Origin: Hemerocallis citrina | Taxonomy: Eukaryota; Streptophyta; Magnoliopsida; Asparagales; Asphodelaceae | Length of the DNA stretch: 64,000 nucleotides | Direction of reading: 5' to 3' | NCBI GenBank assembly: GCA_017893485.1 | Contig: CM030360.1 | Location: forward strand, 143,724,697-143,788,696 | Shown here: positions 10,312 through 23,129 of the stretch, one piece after another | Layout of the letters: the number at the start of each line of letters is the position of its first letter | How positions within the stretch are numbered: position 1 is the stretch's first letter | Notes under the pieces: generated by a model | Databases searched by the model: none | Told to the model about the DNA's origin: nothing | What the model saw: only the letters and a program-made list of their open reading frames with translations | Made by a program: the position numbers and the translations under genes

Positions 10312-10324
10312 TGGTATCAGAGCT
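10312..10324 (+). other. Copia-1 primer binding site
   Basis: The word tggtatcagagct begins three bases after the 5' LTR and matches the initiator-methionine tRNA complement used by many plant copia elements for minus-strand priming. Confidence 0.85.
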
Positions 10325-10347
10325 ACATGTTGGTAGTCTTGATTGAG

Positions 10348-13300
10348 ATGGGGAACAAGAGTAGAGTCAAGGAGTTCGATGGAATGGATTTCACAATATG
10401 GAAGATCCTAATGATTGCATATCTCCGACAGAATGATCTAGATGATCCGTTGTTTGGTGTGAAGACAGAAGAGAAGAAGGTCGATCCAGCTGTGTTGGCG
10501 GCCTGGAATAGATTGGATCAGACAGCGCTTGGGCAGATTCAGTTGTCGCTGAGCAGGAAGGTGCTATTTCATATTGAGAAGGCAAGAACTGCAAATGAGG
10601 CAATGGAGATATTGACAGACATGTTTGAGAAGCCGAATGCAGCGAATCAGATCTTACATCTAAAGAAGTTGGTTAACATGAAGTTGTCATAAAGGGGTTC
10701 GGTTACTGAGTGATGGAACTGCGATGATTCCCAGGACCACGAATTGGTGTGCGTATACGTGATCTAACCCTTTATAGCGGAATCTAGGGTTCACGAATTA
10801 TACCTGCAATGAGAAGAAGACGATAGTTTCTAGTAACCTCGAGCCGTCAGTGACCCCAAGATCTTCTGCACGTATTTCTTCCTCGGGTTGGACGTTGTGT
10901 GGGCGACGGTCTACCAATCTTTCTTCTCCTTGGCTGACCTCTCTTTCTCTCCTTACGTGAATCAAGAATTTAGAGAAAACTTCTTATCTCTGATAATGAT
11001 ATGACGGCCAGAGAATAGAGGATATATATATAAGACTACGGCAGGGACCATGAGGAGAAATTAGGGTTAGGTCTCCTAACGAATCTGGGTATCCCGTGTT
11101 CAGCCCGAACACACAACCCAGGCCCATTAACAATAGCTCGGTCCACTAAAGAGCTATTGTTGCACTACCTTCCTAATCCCAAATTATATTTATGGGCTCC
11201 TTTTATTATATGCTCGTTCAGCTCTCCATGTTAAGATATCGAATGTCCGTCGATCAAATTAAGTTACTGACAACTATATTGATCAACATCTTTTATCCTT
11301 AAGTAGTACCACTCAACTTTATTTGTCATGTCGGATGTAATCCACCTACAGGGTTTACATGACAATCCTTATGAGCTCCTTAAGGGGACATCATCAACCC
11401 GACGTATCGGGACATGGATTCCTTTTACAATCAACAACCCATCATACATACAATGCTATTACCCAATTCGTAGAGGTTGTTGATCCATAATGAATCTCAC
11501 TCTTTTATGAGTCAAAGTAATGCACACTGCATATACATGTCTGTTATTATATCTGGATTAAGAGCATAAGCATTCATAATAACAGAGGTGTTTGTTCTCT
11601 TTTGTAGTCAGTACAAAGAGAACAACCTCAAGTGGTCCTGTTCAATACACACAAAGTATACTAGTGTAAACCTATAGTCAAGATAGACTAATACCAGATT
11701 ACACTACAACCTTTCCAATGGATTGTCCAAGTCCGTCTAGGTTGTGAACTATTTATATATTCCATAGGGAACTGATAATATGATCTTCTGTGTGTCTCCT
11801 CACACCATATTATCAATCTTATAGAATATCAGATACTTGCATTAATATTATAATAAACACAATATGCAAACATATGCCCATATGATTCTCATTCAAAAAA
11901 AATAAGGAAATAAAGTTAATACAAAAGTGATGCTTTCAGTATATAACCCTAACACTGAGCACATCAACAATTTCTGTATGGTTTACAATCAAATGGAATT
12001 GTCGGGTTTAAAGTTTGAGGAGAGAGCACAATCGTTGTTGTTGCTATCCAGTCTTTCTGATAGTTACGACACAGTAGAGCAAACTATTACTAGCACCATG
12101 ACTGATACGACTACCCTAAAGGATGTTATAAGCAGCATCATGAATGAGGATGTAAGAAGGAAGAGACATGGAGAGACTTCGGTGTCATATCCTAGCAATA
12201 CCGCGCTGTCAGTTGATAATCGTGGTAGAAGTAACAACAGAGGGAGGTCGCAAAGTAGGAATCACAGGTCCAAGTTAAGAATAGGAAATCGCAAAGGTGA
12301 GTGTTGGTACTGCAAGAAGGCAAGACACAGGAGAGACCAATGCGAGGAGTATATGGAAGCGCAGGCAGGGTCTCAGGTAGCCAATGTGGTAAGTATTAAA
12401 CCTCATCTAGATGAATTGTGTTTATCTGCTGTAATTAATATTTTGCAAGATGATTGGTGTATAGACTCAGGTGCTTCTTATCATTGTACCCCATGAGGGA
12501 TGTTTTTGAGGATTATAGGATATGTGATTTTGGTGCAGTTTCAGTTGGTAATGGGCAGATATGTCCAGTTATAGGTAGAGGCACTGTGAGAGTGAAGGCT
12601 CACAATGGTGGGCAATTGGTCTTGTATGACACAAGACATATTCCGAGCTTGAAAAAAAACTTGATCTCAACTAGCAAACTAGACAAAGAAGGGTTTACAA
12701 CAACCTTTGGGCATGGAGAATGGAAGGTGACTACAGGTGCCAGGTTGGTGGCAAAAGAAAAGCGTGGTGACACGTTGTACTTACTCAGGAGAGGTGATTC
12801 AGGTGATATCATTGCTACAGCATCAGTAGATAGTTCCTCTTCAATTCTATGACATGTCAGGTTGGGGCACCTTGGTGAAAAGGTGTCAAGCAGCTTTGTT
12901 CTAGAAATCTTCTGCCCCGGCTGAAGAAGGTTGAGATGGATTTTTATGAGAATTTTGTGATGGGCAAACAGAAAACAGTTAGCTTTCAGTTGGGTGGGCG
13001 TGAGAAGAAGCTTGCGAAGCTAGAGTTGGTACATATAGATGTATGGGGTTCAGCTCAGGAATTCTCTTATGGTGGTAAGAGATACTTCGTCACATTCATC
13101 GATGATAGTACAAGAAAAGTTTGGGTTTATGCAATTCGTGAGAAATCAGAAGTTTTTTAGGCTTTCAGAGCTTGGAAGGCCAGGGTTGAGAATGAGACGG
13201 GTTGCAAGATGAAAGCAATCAAGTCAGACAACGGATGTAAGTACACAAGCAAAGAGTTTGTTAACTATCTGGCAAAGGAAGGTATCAGAGGAATCAAGAA

Positions 13301-15600
13301 AGTTCCTAAGACTCCACAGGAGAATGGTGTAGCAGAAAGAATGAACCGCACGATACTCGAAAGGGCGAGATGCATGAGACTTCATGCGGGTCTTTCGGTC
13401 CATCTTTGGGCCGCTAAATTTGATACAACAGTGTACTTGATTAACCGTTACCCGTCTAGTGCCCTTGATGGGGCCATTCCAGAAGAAATATGGTCAGGTA
13501 AAACTGTTAATTATTCGCATTTAAAAGTTTATGGTTGTATGGCATATGCAGTAATTGACAGGGAAGAAAGAAAGAAGTTGGACTCTAAGTCCAGGAGGTG
13601 TGTCTTCATTGGCTATGGTGGTGATGAGTATGGTTACAGGTTTTGGAATTTTGTGGATGACAAAGTCATTCGCAGCAGGAATGTAGTGTTTAATGAAGAG
13701 GTTCTATACAAGGACAGACACATAGGTCAAGAAAGTACTACCAGTTCAGAGCCAGATTGGGGTTCAAACTTAGACTCAGATTCTGATTCTCAAGGCGGCC
13801 CTAGTGGTGGGGGCCCTACAGTGCAGCAGCAGGTACAGGTACCACAAGCAGCACAGGAGGCTCATGGTGAGCCTATTGGGATGGAGCAGGTTATCCAAGA
13901 CGAACAGGTACAGGCAGAACAGTTCGGGAAACTTGAACCGGTCGGTGAATCGGTACCCACGTTGAGGAGATCGACACGAGAGAAGAGGCCAACCAGGATA
14001 TTTGATCCATTAGCTAGTGTTGTTCACGAGCATGTTCTGTACATGGATTTGGGGGAGCCCGAGACTCGTGAGGAGGCTTTGAGGGATGATGCTCGAATTC
14101 AGTGGGAGTCAGCCATGAGGGACGAGATGAACTCCTTGGAATAGAATCAAACTTGGGAGTTGATCAAGTTACCCGTAGGGAAGCGAGCTCTTATGAACAA
14201 ATGGGTTTTTAGAGTCAAAGATGAGGCAGATGGCAGTAAGAGGTACAAGGGCAGGCTTGTTGTAAAAGGATTCTCTCAAAGAGAATGCATCGATTATAGT
14301 GAGATCTTTGCACCAATTGTGAAAATGGCTTCTATTAGGGTTCTGCTCAGTGTTGTGACAGTTGAAGACTTGCACTCAGAGCAGTTGGATGTAAAGACAG
14401 CATTTTTTCATGGTAATGTCGAAGAAGAGCTGTACATGAAACAACCCAAAAGTTTTGAAGCCAAAGGAAAGGAAGACATGATGTGTCGATTGAAGAAGAG
14501 TCTTTATGGGCTTAAGCAAGCACCTGCGGCAATGGTATTTAAAGTTTGATTGTTTCATGAGAGGAAAAGGTTTCGATAGATGCGAAACAGATCATTGTGT
14601 GTATGTCCGTAGATATGAAGACAATGATACATTTACCTTAGCGTTGTATGTGGACGACATACTATTAGCAGGTTCATGTATGGAGAAGATCAAGGAAGTG
14701 AAAAAGTTGCTAGCTTCGGAGTTTTCAATGAAGGACTTGGGTGAAGCAAAGCAAATCATCGGCATGAAGATCAGTAGAGACAGGAGTAGCAAGAAGCTTT
14801 GGTTTCTCAAGCGGACTATGTGAAGAAGGTGTTAAAGAGATTCAATATGGATGGCACGAGGCCAGTCACTTGTCCCTTGGTTGCTCACTTCAAGTTATCA
14901 ATGGACTTGTGTCCTAAGACGGATGCGGAGATGGAGGAAATGGCTGTTATTTCCTTCTGCCTCAGCCGTTGGGAGTTTGATGTATACGATGGTGTCTACA
15001 AGACCAGACCTCGCACAAGCAGTGGGAGTTGTCAGTCGTTACATGAAGAATCCAGGTAAACAGTATTGGGATGCAGTAAGGTGGATTCTTAGATATTTAG
15101 TAGGTACTTCAGATCACTCTTTTTTTTGGGAGATTCTTTGCATATACATGGTTGTGTAGATGGAGACTTTTTGGGCGATCGTAATGGTTGCAGAAGTACT
15201 ACAGCATATGTATTTACAGTTGGTGGAACAACTGTTAGTTGGGCTTCACAGTTACAAAAGGTTGTAGCTCAGTAAACCACGGAGTCAGAGTATATGGCAC
15301 TTACGGAAGCGACGAAAGACATGTTCGGAGCTTATGAAACAGTTGGGCAGGAAGCAACCCATAGGTGAACTATGGTGTGACAGTCAAAGTGCAGTTTTCT
15401 TGGCGAAAAACTCCGCATATCACTCTAGGACTCGGCACATTCAATTGAGGTATCATTCTGTCAGAATGGCTGTTGAGAAGAAATGGTTGAAGCTAACTAA
15501 GATTCTTGGCACTAAGAATCCGACGGACATGCTCACTAAGGTGGTGGATAGCAAGAAACATCAGTTTTGCTATACCGCTATCGGATTGTCTCCAGGTTAA
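10348..15600 (+). pseudogene. Copia-1 gag-pol, broken by stops, frameshifts and a nested LTR
   Basis: The likely Gag start is the ATG at 10348 (MGNKSRVKEFDGMDFTIWK). The frame has a TAA at 10690, is split by the solo LTR at 10711-11954, and resumes in phase at about 11960. A CCHC knuckle (CWYCKKARHRRDQC, about 12304-12345) and the protease motif WCIDSGASYH (about 12457-12486) are intact. A frameshift follows immediately. Integrase pieces (12936-14144) carry VHIDVWG, IKSDNGCKYTS and ENGVAERMNR, that is all three D, D, E residues, but a TAG lies at 13158-13160. RT pieces (14160-14823) keep LYVDDILLAGS. RNase H pieces run to 15600 (LWCDSQSAVFLA). A TAG interrupts the frame after LE at 14142-14144, and several further frame breaks make it inactive. 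Confidence 0.9.
10711..11954 (-). mobile_element. Solo LTR inserted in copia-1 gag
   Basis: A 1,244-bp segment with TG...CA ends on either strand, flanked by ctgag at 10706-10710 and 11955-11959. Removing it with one ctgag restores the phase of the surrounding gag frame. Read on the minus strand it begins tgttagggttatatac, holds a TATA-rich stretch near 11030, then a CT-rich leader-like region with a possible donor (ttgcag|gtataattc), which favours minus orientation. No internal domain or second LTR is present, so it is the product of LTR-LTR recombination. Confidence 0.88.
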
Positions 15601-15682
15601 TTATTGAGGAGACTCGCAGAGGCACAGGCCTAGACTAGGCCAATGAAAGAATGAAGAATAGGTTAGAGACTTCGTGTACATA

Positions 15683-15698
15683 TCTCCAAGTGGGAGTT
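15683..15698 (+). other. Copia-1 polypurine tract
   Basis: The purine-rich word ccaagtgggagtt sits directly before the 3' LTR start (tgttagggtttgtgg), as expected for plus-strand priming. Confidence 0.75.
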
Positions 15699-16377
15699 TG
15701 TTAGGGTTTGTGGATCCAATACACGATAATGGAGTTGAAGAAGATAGTCGGGAAGGAGAGTCGAAGTGGGAGCAACAGGTCAAGAGTAGCAAGAGCTACA
15801 GTAGATTTGCGGTCGACCGCACCCCCCGACCGCCCAGGCAAAAAGATCGGTCGACCGCGCAGTCGACCGTCCTGCTCTCTGACTCAACTCTGTAGCTTGA
15901 AGGAATGACCGGTCGACCGTGCAGTCGACCGACCCGCTCTCTGTTGGATTTCGTGCAGCTGAGGGAGAAGACCGGTCAACCGTCAAGATGGACCGGTCGA
16001 CCGTCCCGATGCTGATTAATGAGCGACTGAGATAGAAAGTTGTGGAATCCTATATATTGTATTGTGTACGATTTTAGGGTTAAGCCAAGAGAAAATAGAG
16101 ATCTACCAGCCGTCATTAAGAGGGAGGGAGATAGAGAGAAACCCTACACCTTGGTGGTCAGTTCTTGAGAGATTTGTAAACCTAATCTTCATATTTCTAG
16201 TGGAAATCGCAGGAGTGCCTCTGCGCAGGGAAGTAGCCACTGTTTGGATGAACCTCGATAAAAATCTTGTGTGTTCTTGTGTGTTACTTTTGCTTGTTAT
16301 TTATTCTCTTGTTTTGATTCTATAGTTCTTGCATCTCGTTGTCGTTGTTAAGTTTATTCCTCAGTTAGAATTCAACA
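15699..16377 (+). repeat. Copia-1 3' LTR (679 bp)
   Basis: The same sequence as 9628-10308 with scattered differences, including in the palindromic cluster (about 15809-16008). It ends ttcaaca and is followed by the target duplication ttatc. Confidence 0.93.
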
Positions 16378-16382
16378 TTATC

Positions 16383-16989
16383 CACCTACAAGAAGATTTT
16401 TTTTTGAGAATGTAAGTGAAGAATGAAAATGACACAATCAAGTATTGTATGACATGGAATTGCAGAAGATATATAACATTGCTAACACTGTAAAATCATT
16501 CTACACAGGCATTAATCGATGCTAACTAAATAATATATCTAGAATTCAAATAATCCATCTGGAATTCAGATGATTGAGGTTCAGGTAAACAAGCAAGTCG
16601 ACAAGAACAAAAAAACATAATTTTTCAGAACTTTTCAATAACTTCTCGAAATTTGTTCAGCCTAAACAATTTATTGAGGATGAATAAGTAGTTCTTCCTA
16701 TATCAACATCTTCTATACAACATTTCGAAATTTCTTCTCTATGCTTACGGGGATGCCTAGCGCAATAGACAAAAAATTGCACATAAAACAATACAGATCC
16801 TTAAGCATTGATGCAAGGACTGGATATAGAAACTTTTGTGGACGCAGCTATAGAAGGACCAATATGGCATATAGTTGAAGAGATGTCGTCATGCATTGAT
16901 TGTCATAGGTGCAATACAATCGTTCATAGTTCCCAGAGAATATGGTCAGTTTCTACGGATCTGCCACCAAAAAAAAATTACATAAAGTT
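16383..16989. other. Interior of the inverted-arm element between copia-1 and copia-2
   Basis: 607 bp of AT-rich sequence belonging to the host element. I see no gene, RNA or repeat structure that can be supported. Confidence 0.5.
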
Positions 16990-16994
16990 AGATT

Positions 16995-17235
16995 TGTTAA
17001 AAATCAATTAATGTGAATGTCTCTTCATTATCCCATTTTCTCCACTAATCCCATGATCTCCATGTTCTCCACTCACCATTTACTCCATGTTTGTCCTTTC
17101 AACTTCTTTTGTAAGCCTATAAATAGGCTTGTATATTCTTGAAGAAATAATGGGAAAACAAATTATACTCTATTCTCTTGTCTCTTATACCTTCTAGCAT
17201 CATCTCCTAACATCATCTCCATTATTTTTACAATA
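16995..17235 (+). repeat. Copia-2 5' LTR (241 bp)
   Basis: It starts tgttaaaaatcaatt and, judging from the target duplication, ends ttacaata rather than CA. TATA box ctataaatagg is at about 17117-17127. Confidence 0.88.
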
Positions 17236-17274
17236 CGTTATCAGCACGAGACTCTACTTCAACTATACGAGATT

Positions 17275-20200
17275 ATGAATATGTATCAATCCAAGATCCA
17301 AGTTGAGGATATATATCTTGCAGACAGTGCTACTACACACACCATTCTTAAAGATAAGAAATATTTTTTTAATCTGAGAAATGATCAAGCACATGTCAAT
17401 ACCATATCAAGCTGTGCAAAAATAATTGAAGGCTCCGAAAGAGCAAATTTTATAATGCCAGAAGGCACAAAATTCATAATTGAAAATGCATTATTTTCGC
17501 CTAAGTCTCAAAGAATGTTATTAAGTTTTAAAGATATTCGTCTAAATGGATATCATATTAAGACTATGAATAAAAGAGGTATTGAATATCTTTGTATTAC
17601 CTCAACTATGATGGGCAAAAAGTGTGTTATAGAAAAGTTACCAGCTTTCTCATCTGGATTGTATTATACAACTATACGAATGGTTGAATCATATAATACA
17701 GTAAATATGAAGTTTACTGATACTGTAAACCAGAAGTTTACAGATATATTTAAGGTTTGGCATGATCGGTTAGGTCATCTCGGTTCAACGATGATGCAGA
17801 AAATTATCGAGAAATCATGTGGCCATTCATTAAAAAACCAGAAGATTTTTCAATCCCATGAATTTTCTTGTGTTGCTTGTTCCAAAGGAAAGTTAATTAC
17901 AAGGCCCTCACCAGCCAAAATAAAGAACGAATCACTATCATTTTTAGAATGAATTCATGGTGATATATGTGGTCCGATTCATCCCCCGTGTGGACCGTTT
18001 TGGTATTTTATGGTTCTAATTGACGCATCAACTCGATGGTCATATGTATGTTTATTATCATCTCGTAATTTGGCTTTTACAAGATTACTTGCACAAATAA
18101 TTCGGTTGCGGGCACATTTTCCTGATTATCCGATAAAGACAATTCGTCTTGATAATGCTGATGAATTTACATCCCAATCTTTTATGAATTATTGTATGTC
18201 AATTGGGATAAAAGTGGAACATCCAGTAGCCTATGTTCACACTCAAAATGGTTTAGCAGAATCATTTATAAAATGGATCTAATGGATTACTAGACCAATA
18301 CTTATGAAATCAAGTCTCCCCGTTTGGGCCTGGGGACATGCTGTTTTACATGCAGCACAACTTATACGCATGCGGCCAACCAGTTATAATGATAATTCTC
18401 CCTTACAATTGGTTCATGGTCAGGAACCAAATATTTCTCATTTACGAATTTTCGGATGTGCGGTATATGTCCCAATTAATCCACCACAACGCACAAAAAT
18501 GGGACCTCAAAGGAGGACGAGAATATATGTTGGGTATGAATCTCCATCTATAATCAAGTATATTGAACCGACAACTGGAGATTTGTTTACTGCAAGGTTT
18601 GCAAATTGTCACTTCGATGAATTACTATTCCTAACATTAGGGGGAGATAATAAATAGTTGGAAAAAGAGATTTCATGGAATGAATTATCATTGAAAAGTT
18701 TAGATCCTCGAACAAAAGAAAGTGAATTAGAAGTTCAAAGGATAATTCATTTGCAAGGTATTGCAAATCAACTGTCAGACGCATTTACTGACCACAAAAG
18801 AGTAACAAAATCTCATATTCCAGCTGTAAATGCTCCTGTCAAAATTGATGTCCCTGAAGGACAACCTATAATTGCTAGTGAGTCTAAGGCAAGCTTGAAG
18901 CGTGGTAGACCACTTGGTTCCAAAGATAAACATCCTCGAAAAAGAAAAGGAGCAAATAACCATGATTGTCAAATCGATGATCTCTCTCTAGAAGAGACCA
19001 TTGGCATAGTTAATAATGAAGAGAATCAGGTACCTGAAATTAATGAAAATGAAGAGATCTCGATTAATTATGTCATTACGGGAAGAAGATGGGACCGGAA
19101 TAATATAGTTGTCGACAATATTTTTGTATATAATATAGCGCGCGATATCATAAATAAAAACGAGGATCATGAACCTACCTCTGTGGAAGAGTGTAGAAAT
19201 AGAAATGATTGGCCAAAATGGAAAGAGGCAATTAAGTCTGAATTAGACTCGTTTGAAAAACGATGAGTTTTTGGACCTGTAGTCCGAACACCTAAAGAGA
19301 TCAAACTAGTAGGCTATAAATGGGTATTTGTACGAAAAAGAAATGAACGAAAGGATATTACTAGATAAAAGCACGGCTTGTCGCACAAGGTTTTACCCAG
19401 ATGCCTGGTGCATGTTGATTATAAAGAGACATATTCTCCTGTGGTGGATGCAATAACATTTCGATGTTTGATATGTCTGGCAGTCCATGAAAGACTTGAA
19501 ATGCGCCTCATGGATGTGGTTCCGGCCTATTTGTATGGTTCGTTAGACCATGATATATATATGAAAATCCCTGAAGGATTTAAAGTGCCAGAAGCACATA
19601 ATGATAATTCTCGAAAAATTTACTCAGTTAAGTTAAACAAAGCGTTATATGGATTGAAACAATCAGGACGGATGTGGTATAACCGTCTGAGTGGATTTTT
19701 AATAAAAGAGGATTATAATAATGATCCTATATGCCCATGTGTGTTTATAAAAAGTTTAGGATCAAAATTTGTTATAATTGCTATTTATGTTGATGATTTA
19801 AATATCATTGGAACTCCTGAAGCGTTATTACAAGCCGTGCAATGTTTAAAGAGAGAATTTGAAATGAAAGACCTTGGAAAAACAAGATATTGTTTAGGTC
19901 TTCAAATTGAACATTTGAACGATGGGATTTTCTTACATCAATCCACTTATCTGGAAAAAGTACTTAAAAGGTTTTACATGGATAAAGCTCATCCCTTAAG
20001 TACTCCCATGGTAGTGAGGTCATTAAATGTTAATAAAGATGTGTTTAGACCTCATGAGGAACATGAAGAACTACTTGGTCCTGAAGTACCATATCTTAGT
20101 GCCATTGGAGTATTGATGTATCTTGCTAACAATACACGTCCTGATATATCTTTTGCGGTAAATTTATTGACAAGATATAGTTCCTCACCAACTCAAAGAC

Positions 20201-20789
20201 ATTGGAATGGTGTGAAACATATATTTAGATATCTTCGAGGGACCATGGATATGGGCTTTTATTATTCTAACATGTCCAAATCAGATTTAATTGGGTATGC
20301 AGATGCAGGATATTTATCTGATCCACATAAAGCCCGATCTCAATCAGGATATGTGTTCACCTGCGGAGGAACAGCAATTTCATGACGTTCTACAAAGCAA
20401 ACACTAGTAGAAACTTCAACTAATCATGCAAAAATATTGGCAATCCACAAGGCAAGTCGTGAATGTGTTTGGTTGAGGTCGATATCTCAATATATCCGGA
20501 GAACGTGTGGCCTTTCAGTTGATAAAGATATCCCCACAACCTTATTTGAAGATAATATGCATGCATAGCTCAGCTAAAGGATGGCTACATCAAAGGTGAT
20601 ACAACGAAGCATATCTCACCAAAGTTCTTCTTCACTCATGATCTTCAACAAAATGGTGAAATAAGTGTTCAGCAGATAAAGTCAAGTGAGAATCCAGCAG
20701 ATTTGTTCACTAAGGTTCTACTCACGACAACATTTGAAAAGATGGTAAACATGATTGGGATGCGTCGTTTGAAAGATCTAAAAGGATGA
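17275..20789 (+). pseudogene. Copia-2 pol (protease-integrase-RT-RNase H), multiple stops
   Basis: The first frame (17275-17952) opens only 39 bp after the LTR with the protease region. The active-site triad reads DSATTHT where copia proteases have DSGT/S, so the key Gly is lost. The GAG-pre-integrase motif HDRLGHLG is at about 17760. Integrase keeps IHGDICGP, RLDNADEFTS and NGLAESF, but stops lie at about 17950 and 18280. RT (19378-20385) is long and well kept, with IYVDDLNIIG, ALYGLKQSGRMWYNRL and YLSAIGVLMYLANNTRPD. RNase H begins ADAGYLSDP but a TGA follows GGTAIS at about 20383. The frame is traceable to 20789. It could not make Gag and is non-autonomous. Confidence 0.9.
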
Positions 20790-20932
20790 TATTTTCAGGG
20801 GGAGAAAAGATATGCACTGCACTCTTTTTTCCTTCACCATGTTTTGTCCCATTGAGTTTTCTTGGTAAGGTTTTTAATGAGGCAGTATCGCGGCACATTC
20901 TTATTCACAATTACGAGACATTCAAGGGGAAG

Positions 20933-21172
20933 TGTTAAAAATCAATTAATGTGATTGTCTCTTCATTATCCCATTTTCTCCACTAATCCCATGATCTCCA
21001 TGTTCTCCACTCACCATTTACTCCATGTTTGTCCTTTCAACCTCTTTTGTAAGCTTATAAATAGGCTTGTATATTCTTGAAGAAATAATGGGAAAAAAAT
21101 TATACTCTATTCTCTTGTCTCTTATACCTTCTAGCATCGTCTCCTAACATCGTCTCCATTATTTTTACAATA
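20933..21172 (+). repeat. Copia-2 3' LTR (240 bp)
   Basis: It matches the 5' LTR with few changes (for example gtgattgtctc against gtgaatgtctc). It ends ttacaata and is followed by agatt. Confidence 0.88.
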
Positions 21173-21177
21173 AGATT

Positions 21178-22085
21178 AATTTACCTCACATTTATTAGAT
21201 AACAGGAATGTAGATAACAGAGAGGATAATTATGTTCATAACATGAAATTAAGTAGGCTCAGAAATCACACTAATTCACAACACAAGGTTCTCAAATGAT
21301 CAAGACATTTTGACTGGGGGAGCAAGAGTGTATCAAGCATAAGTGTAATGGTTTAGCACTATGGCTGCAGTAAATTGCCATGCCCAAATAGCTGCAACCT
21401 TCACAAACCCCCACCTCTTCCAAAATCAAATATATGCATTCTCTCAAAAATCAACATAGTATAATTGTAGCTCACATTTTAACAGAGCTCAGAATTAATA
21501 ACACAACACAGCCTAGCTGTAAACTCAAAATACCAACAAAGCTCACTATGAACCAGAGCTCAAATTAATAACACAACTCAATTGTAAACACAGCCTAGCT
21601 GTAAACTCAAAAAACCAACAAAGCTCACTGTGAACCAGAGCTCAAATTAATAACACAGCTCAATTGTAAACACAGCCTAGCTGTAAACTCAAAAACCAAC
21701 AAAGCTCACTGTGAACCAGAGCTCAAATTAATAACACAGCTCAATTGTAAACACATCCTAGCTGTAAACTCAAAAAAATAACTAAATAAAAATAAAGAAG
21801 CAAAGAAATATATTTGACTGCACACAACTGTGCTCACAGCCCAATAACTAAATAAAAATAGAGAAGCAAAGAAATATATTTGACTTGGTAGGTGGGGAAA
21901 ACAATAAATCCAACCTGATGTTTCATGCATTCATCACTGCCTATCAATTCATCCCCAAAATAAAATAGAGTAAGGCATCATATTTACCAAATTGTTTGCG
22001 AATCAAATACTTCCCTCAGTTCATATAATCGTTACCGTACTCAGAACTATCTTCAGTAGAGGAATTCACCTCTTCTTCATTTAAC
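21178..22085. other. Right interior of the inverted-arm element
   Basis: 908 bp of AT-rich host-element sequence without a supportable gene. It contains the tandem array at 21485-21775 and, next to it, a short duplication of 'ataactaaataaaaata.agaagcaaagaaatatatttgac' (about 21777-21885). Confidence 0.5.
21485..21775. repeat. Tandem array, about 82-bp unit, 3.5 copies
   Basis: Units begin with gagctca at 21485, 21556, 21638 and 21719, giving spacings of 71, 82 and 81. Each contains 'cctagctgtaaactcaaaa' and 'caacaaagctcact.tgaacca'. The first unit is shorter and more diverged. Confidence 0.85.
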
Positions 22086-22963
22086 TCCAAGAAGAAACTA
22101 GGGTTTTCATTTAACTCATTTGAAGATAAAATATTATACCTTGGGGTTCCAAAAAAAAAAAACAAAATCAGTTTAAAATGGCATGACAACATATCTTATA
22201 GTGAGCATGATGCATCAACAACTAAGAATTAGGCAAAAATCATTTCAAATCATGGAGAAAGTAGTGCTAATATACTACAATAGTTTAGTTCAATTACTTA
22301 CTATGGCATTTAATTCATTAATGCACAGAAGAATCATTTCAAATGTCTCAAATGTGAGATCCTATGTATATTTCAATTTATGAACAATCATCTAGAATTT
22401 CCCCCTTGTGCTACGAAATTAGCTATGAACTAACTGAGTACATTCTAACAAATTTAACTATGAAGTAGCCCAAAAAAATTAAACCTAATTTAACTTAATT
22501 TCAAACAATTGGAGATGAAATCATTAAAAAAAAAACAACCGATCTTGATATAAATTAGGGTTTCGATTGAACTGAAATAAAGGAAAAAAGTTTATACCTG
22601 AGATCTCTTTGATATGGTGCAACTCAAATAAATGTGAGAGGTAGGGTTTGCTTGATTTCAATGGATTGAATTGGAACACTCAATAGGGATCGAATGGATT
22701 CAGAGCAAGGGTTTGGTAGATTTCGAATGCAGTTTCGATTTGGGAGTTTAGTGGAGGGTTTTGAGAAGGTGACTAGGAGAGGGACGAAGGTGATAGCGTA
22801 AGGATGATGAGAGAGAGCGCGAGGAGATTTGGGAATTTTTGGGAGCTAGGGTTTTGAAAAGGCGTCGAAGGAGAGGGAAGAATGGTGAGCGTGGGCGATC
22901 TAAGAGCGTAGGGATCCGAAAGGAGATTTGGGGATGAGGGGGAGTATGAAACGACGCATTTAC

Positions 22964-22998
<35 letters not shown>

Positions 22999-23129
22999 CC
23001 CAGCTAAGTCAGATGAGCGGGAGCAGTTCCATACTGTTCGATGGAGATCATGATCAAGCTATCAGATCGGACGGTGTAGGACGAGTGCACACGGCTGTGT
23101 GCACTGGGCTAGTGCACAACCGAAGCTTT

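Larger units (their letters stand above)
9628..16377 (+). mobile_element. Copia-1: LTR retrotransposon with decayed gag-pol
   Basis: Two long terminal repeats (9628-10308 and 15699-16377) are flanked by the identical 5-bp duplication ttatc at 9623-9627 and 16378-16382. A methionine-tRNA-type primer site follows the 5' LTR and a polypurine tract (ccaagtgggagtt) precedes the 3' LTR. Domain order is Gag, protease, integrase, RT, RNase H, as in copia. The total of 6,750 bp includes a 1,244-bp solo LTR inserted in gag. It is inserted inside the inverted-arm element. Confidence 0.95.
16995..21172 (+). mobile_element. Copia-2: LTR retrotransposon lacking gag
   Basis: LTRs at 16995-17235 and 20933-21172 are flanked by agatt at 16990-16994 and 21173-21177. 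A primer site (cgttatcagcacgag, 17236-17250) and a polypurine tract (ttcaaggggaag, 20921-20932) are present. The element is only 4,178 bp because the internal region starts directly at the protease: gag is absent. The pol genes have several stops. Confidence 0.92.

Noticed and set aside
16808..17011. 67-codon frame ahead of copia-2
   Set aside because: It crosses the copia-2 LTR border (16995), so cannot be an ancestral gene.
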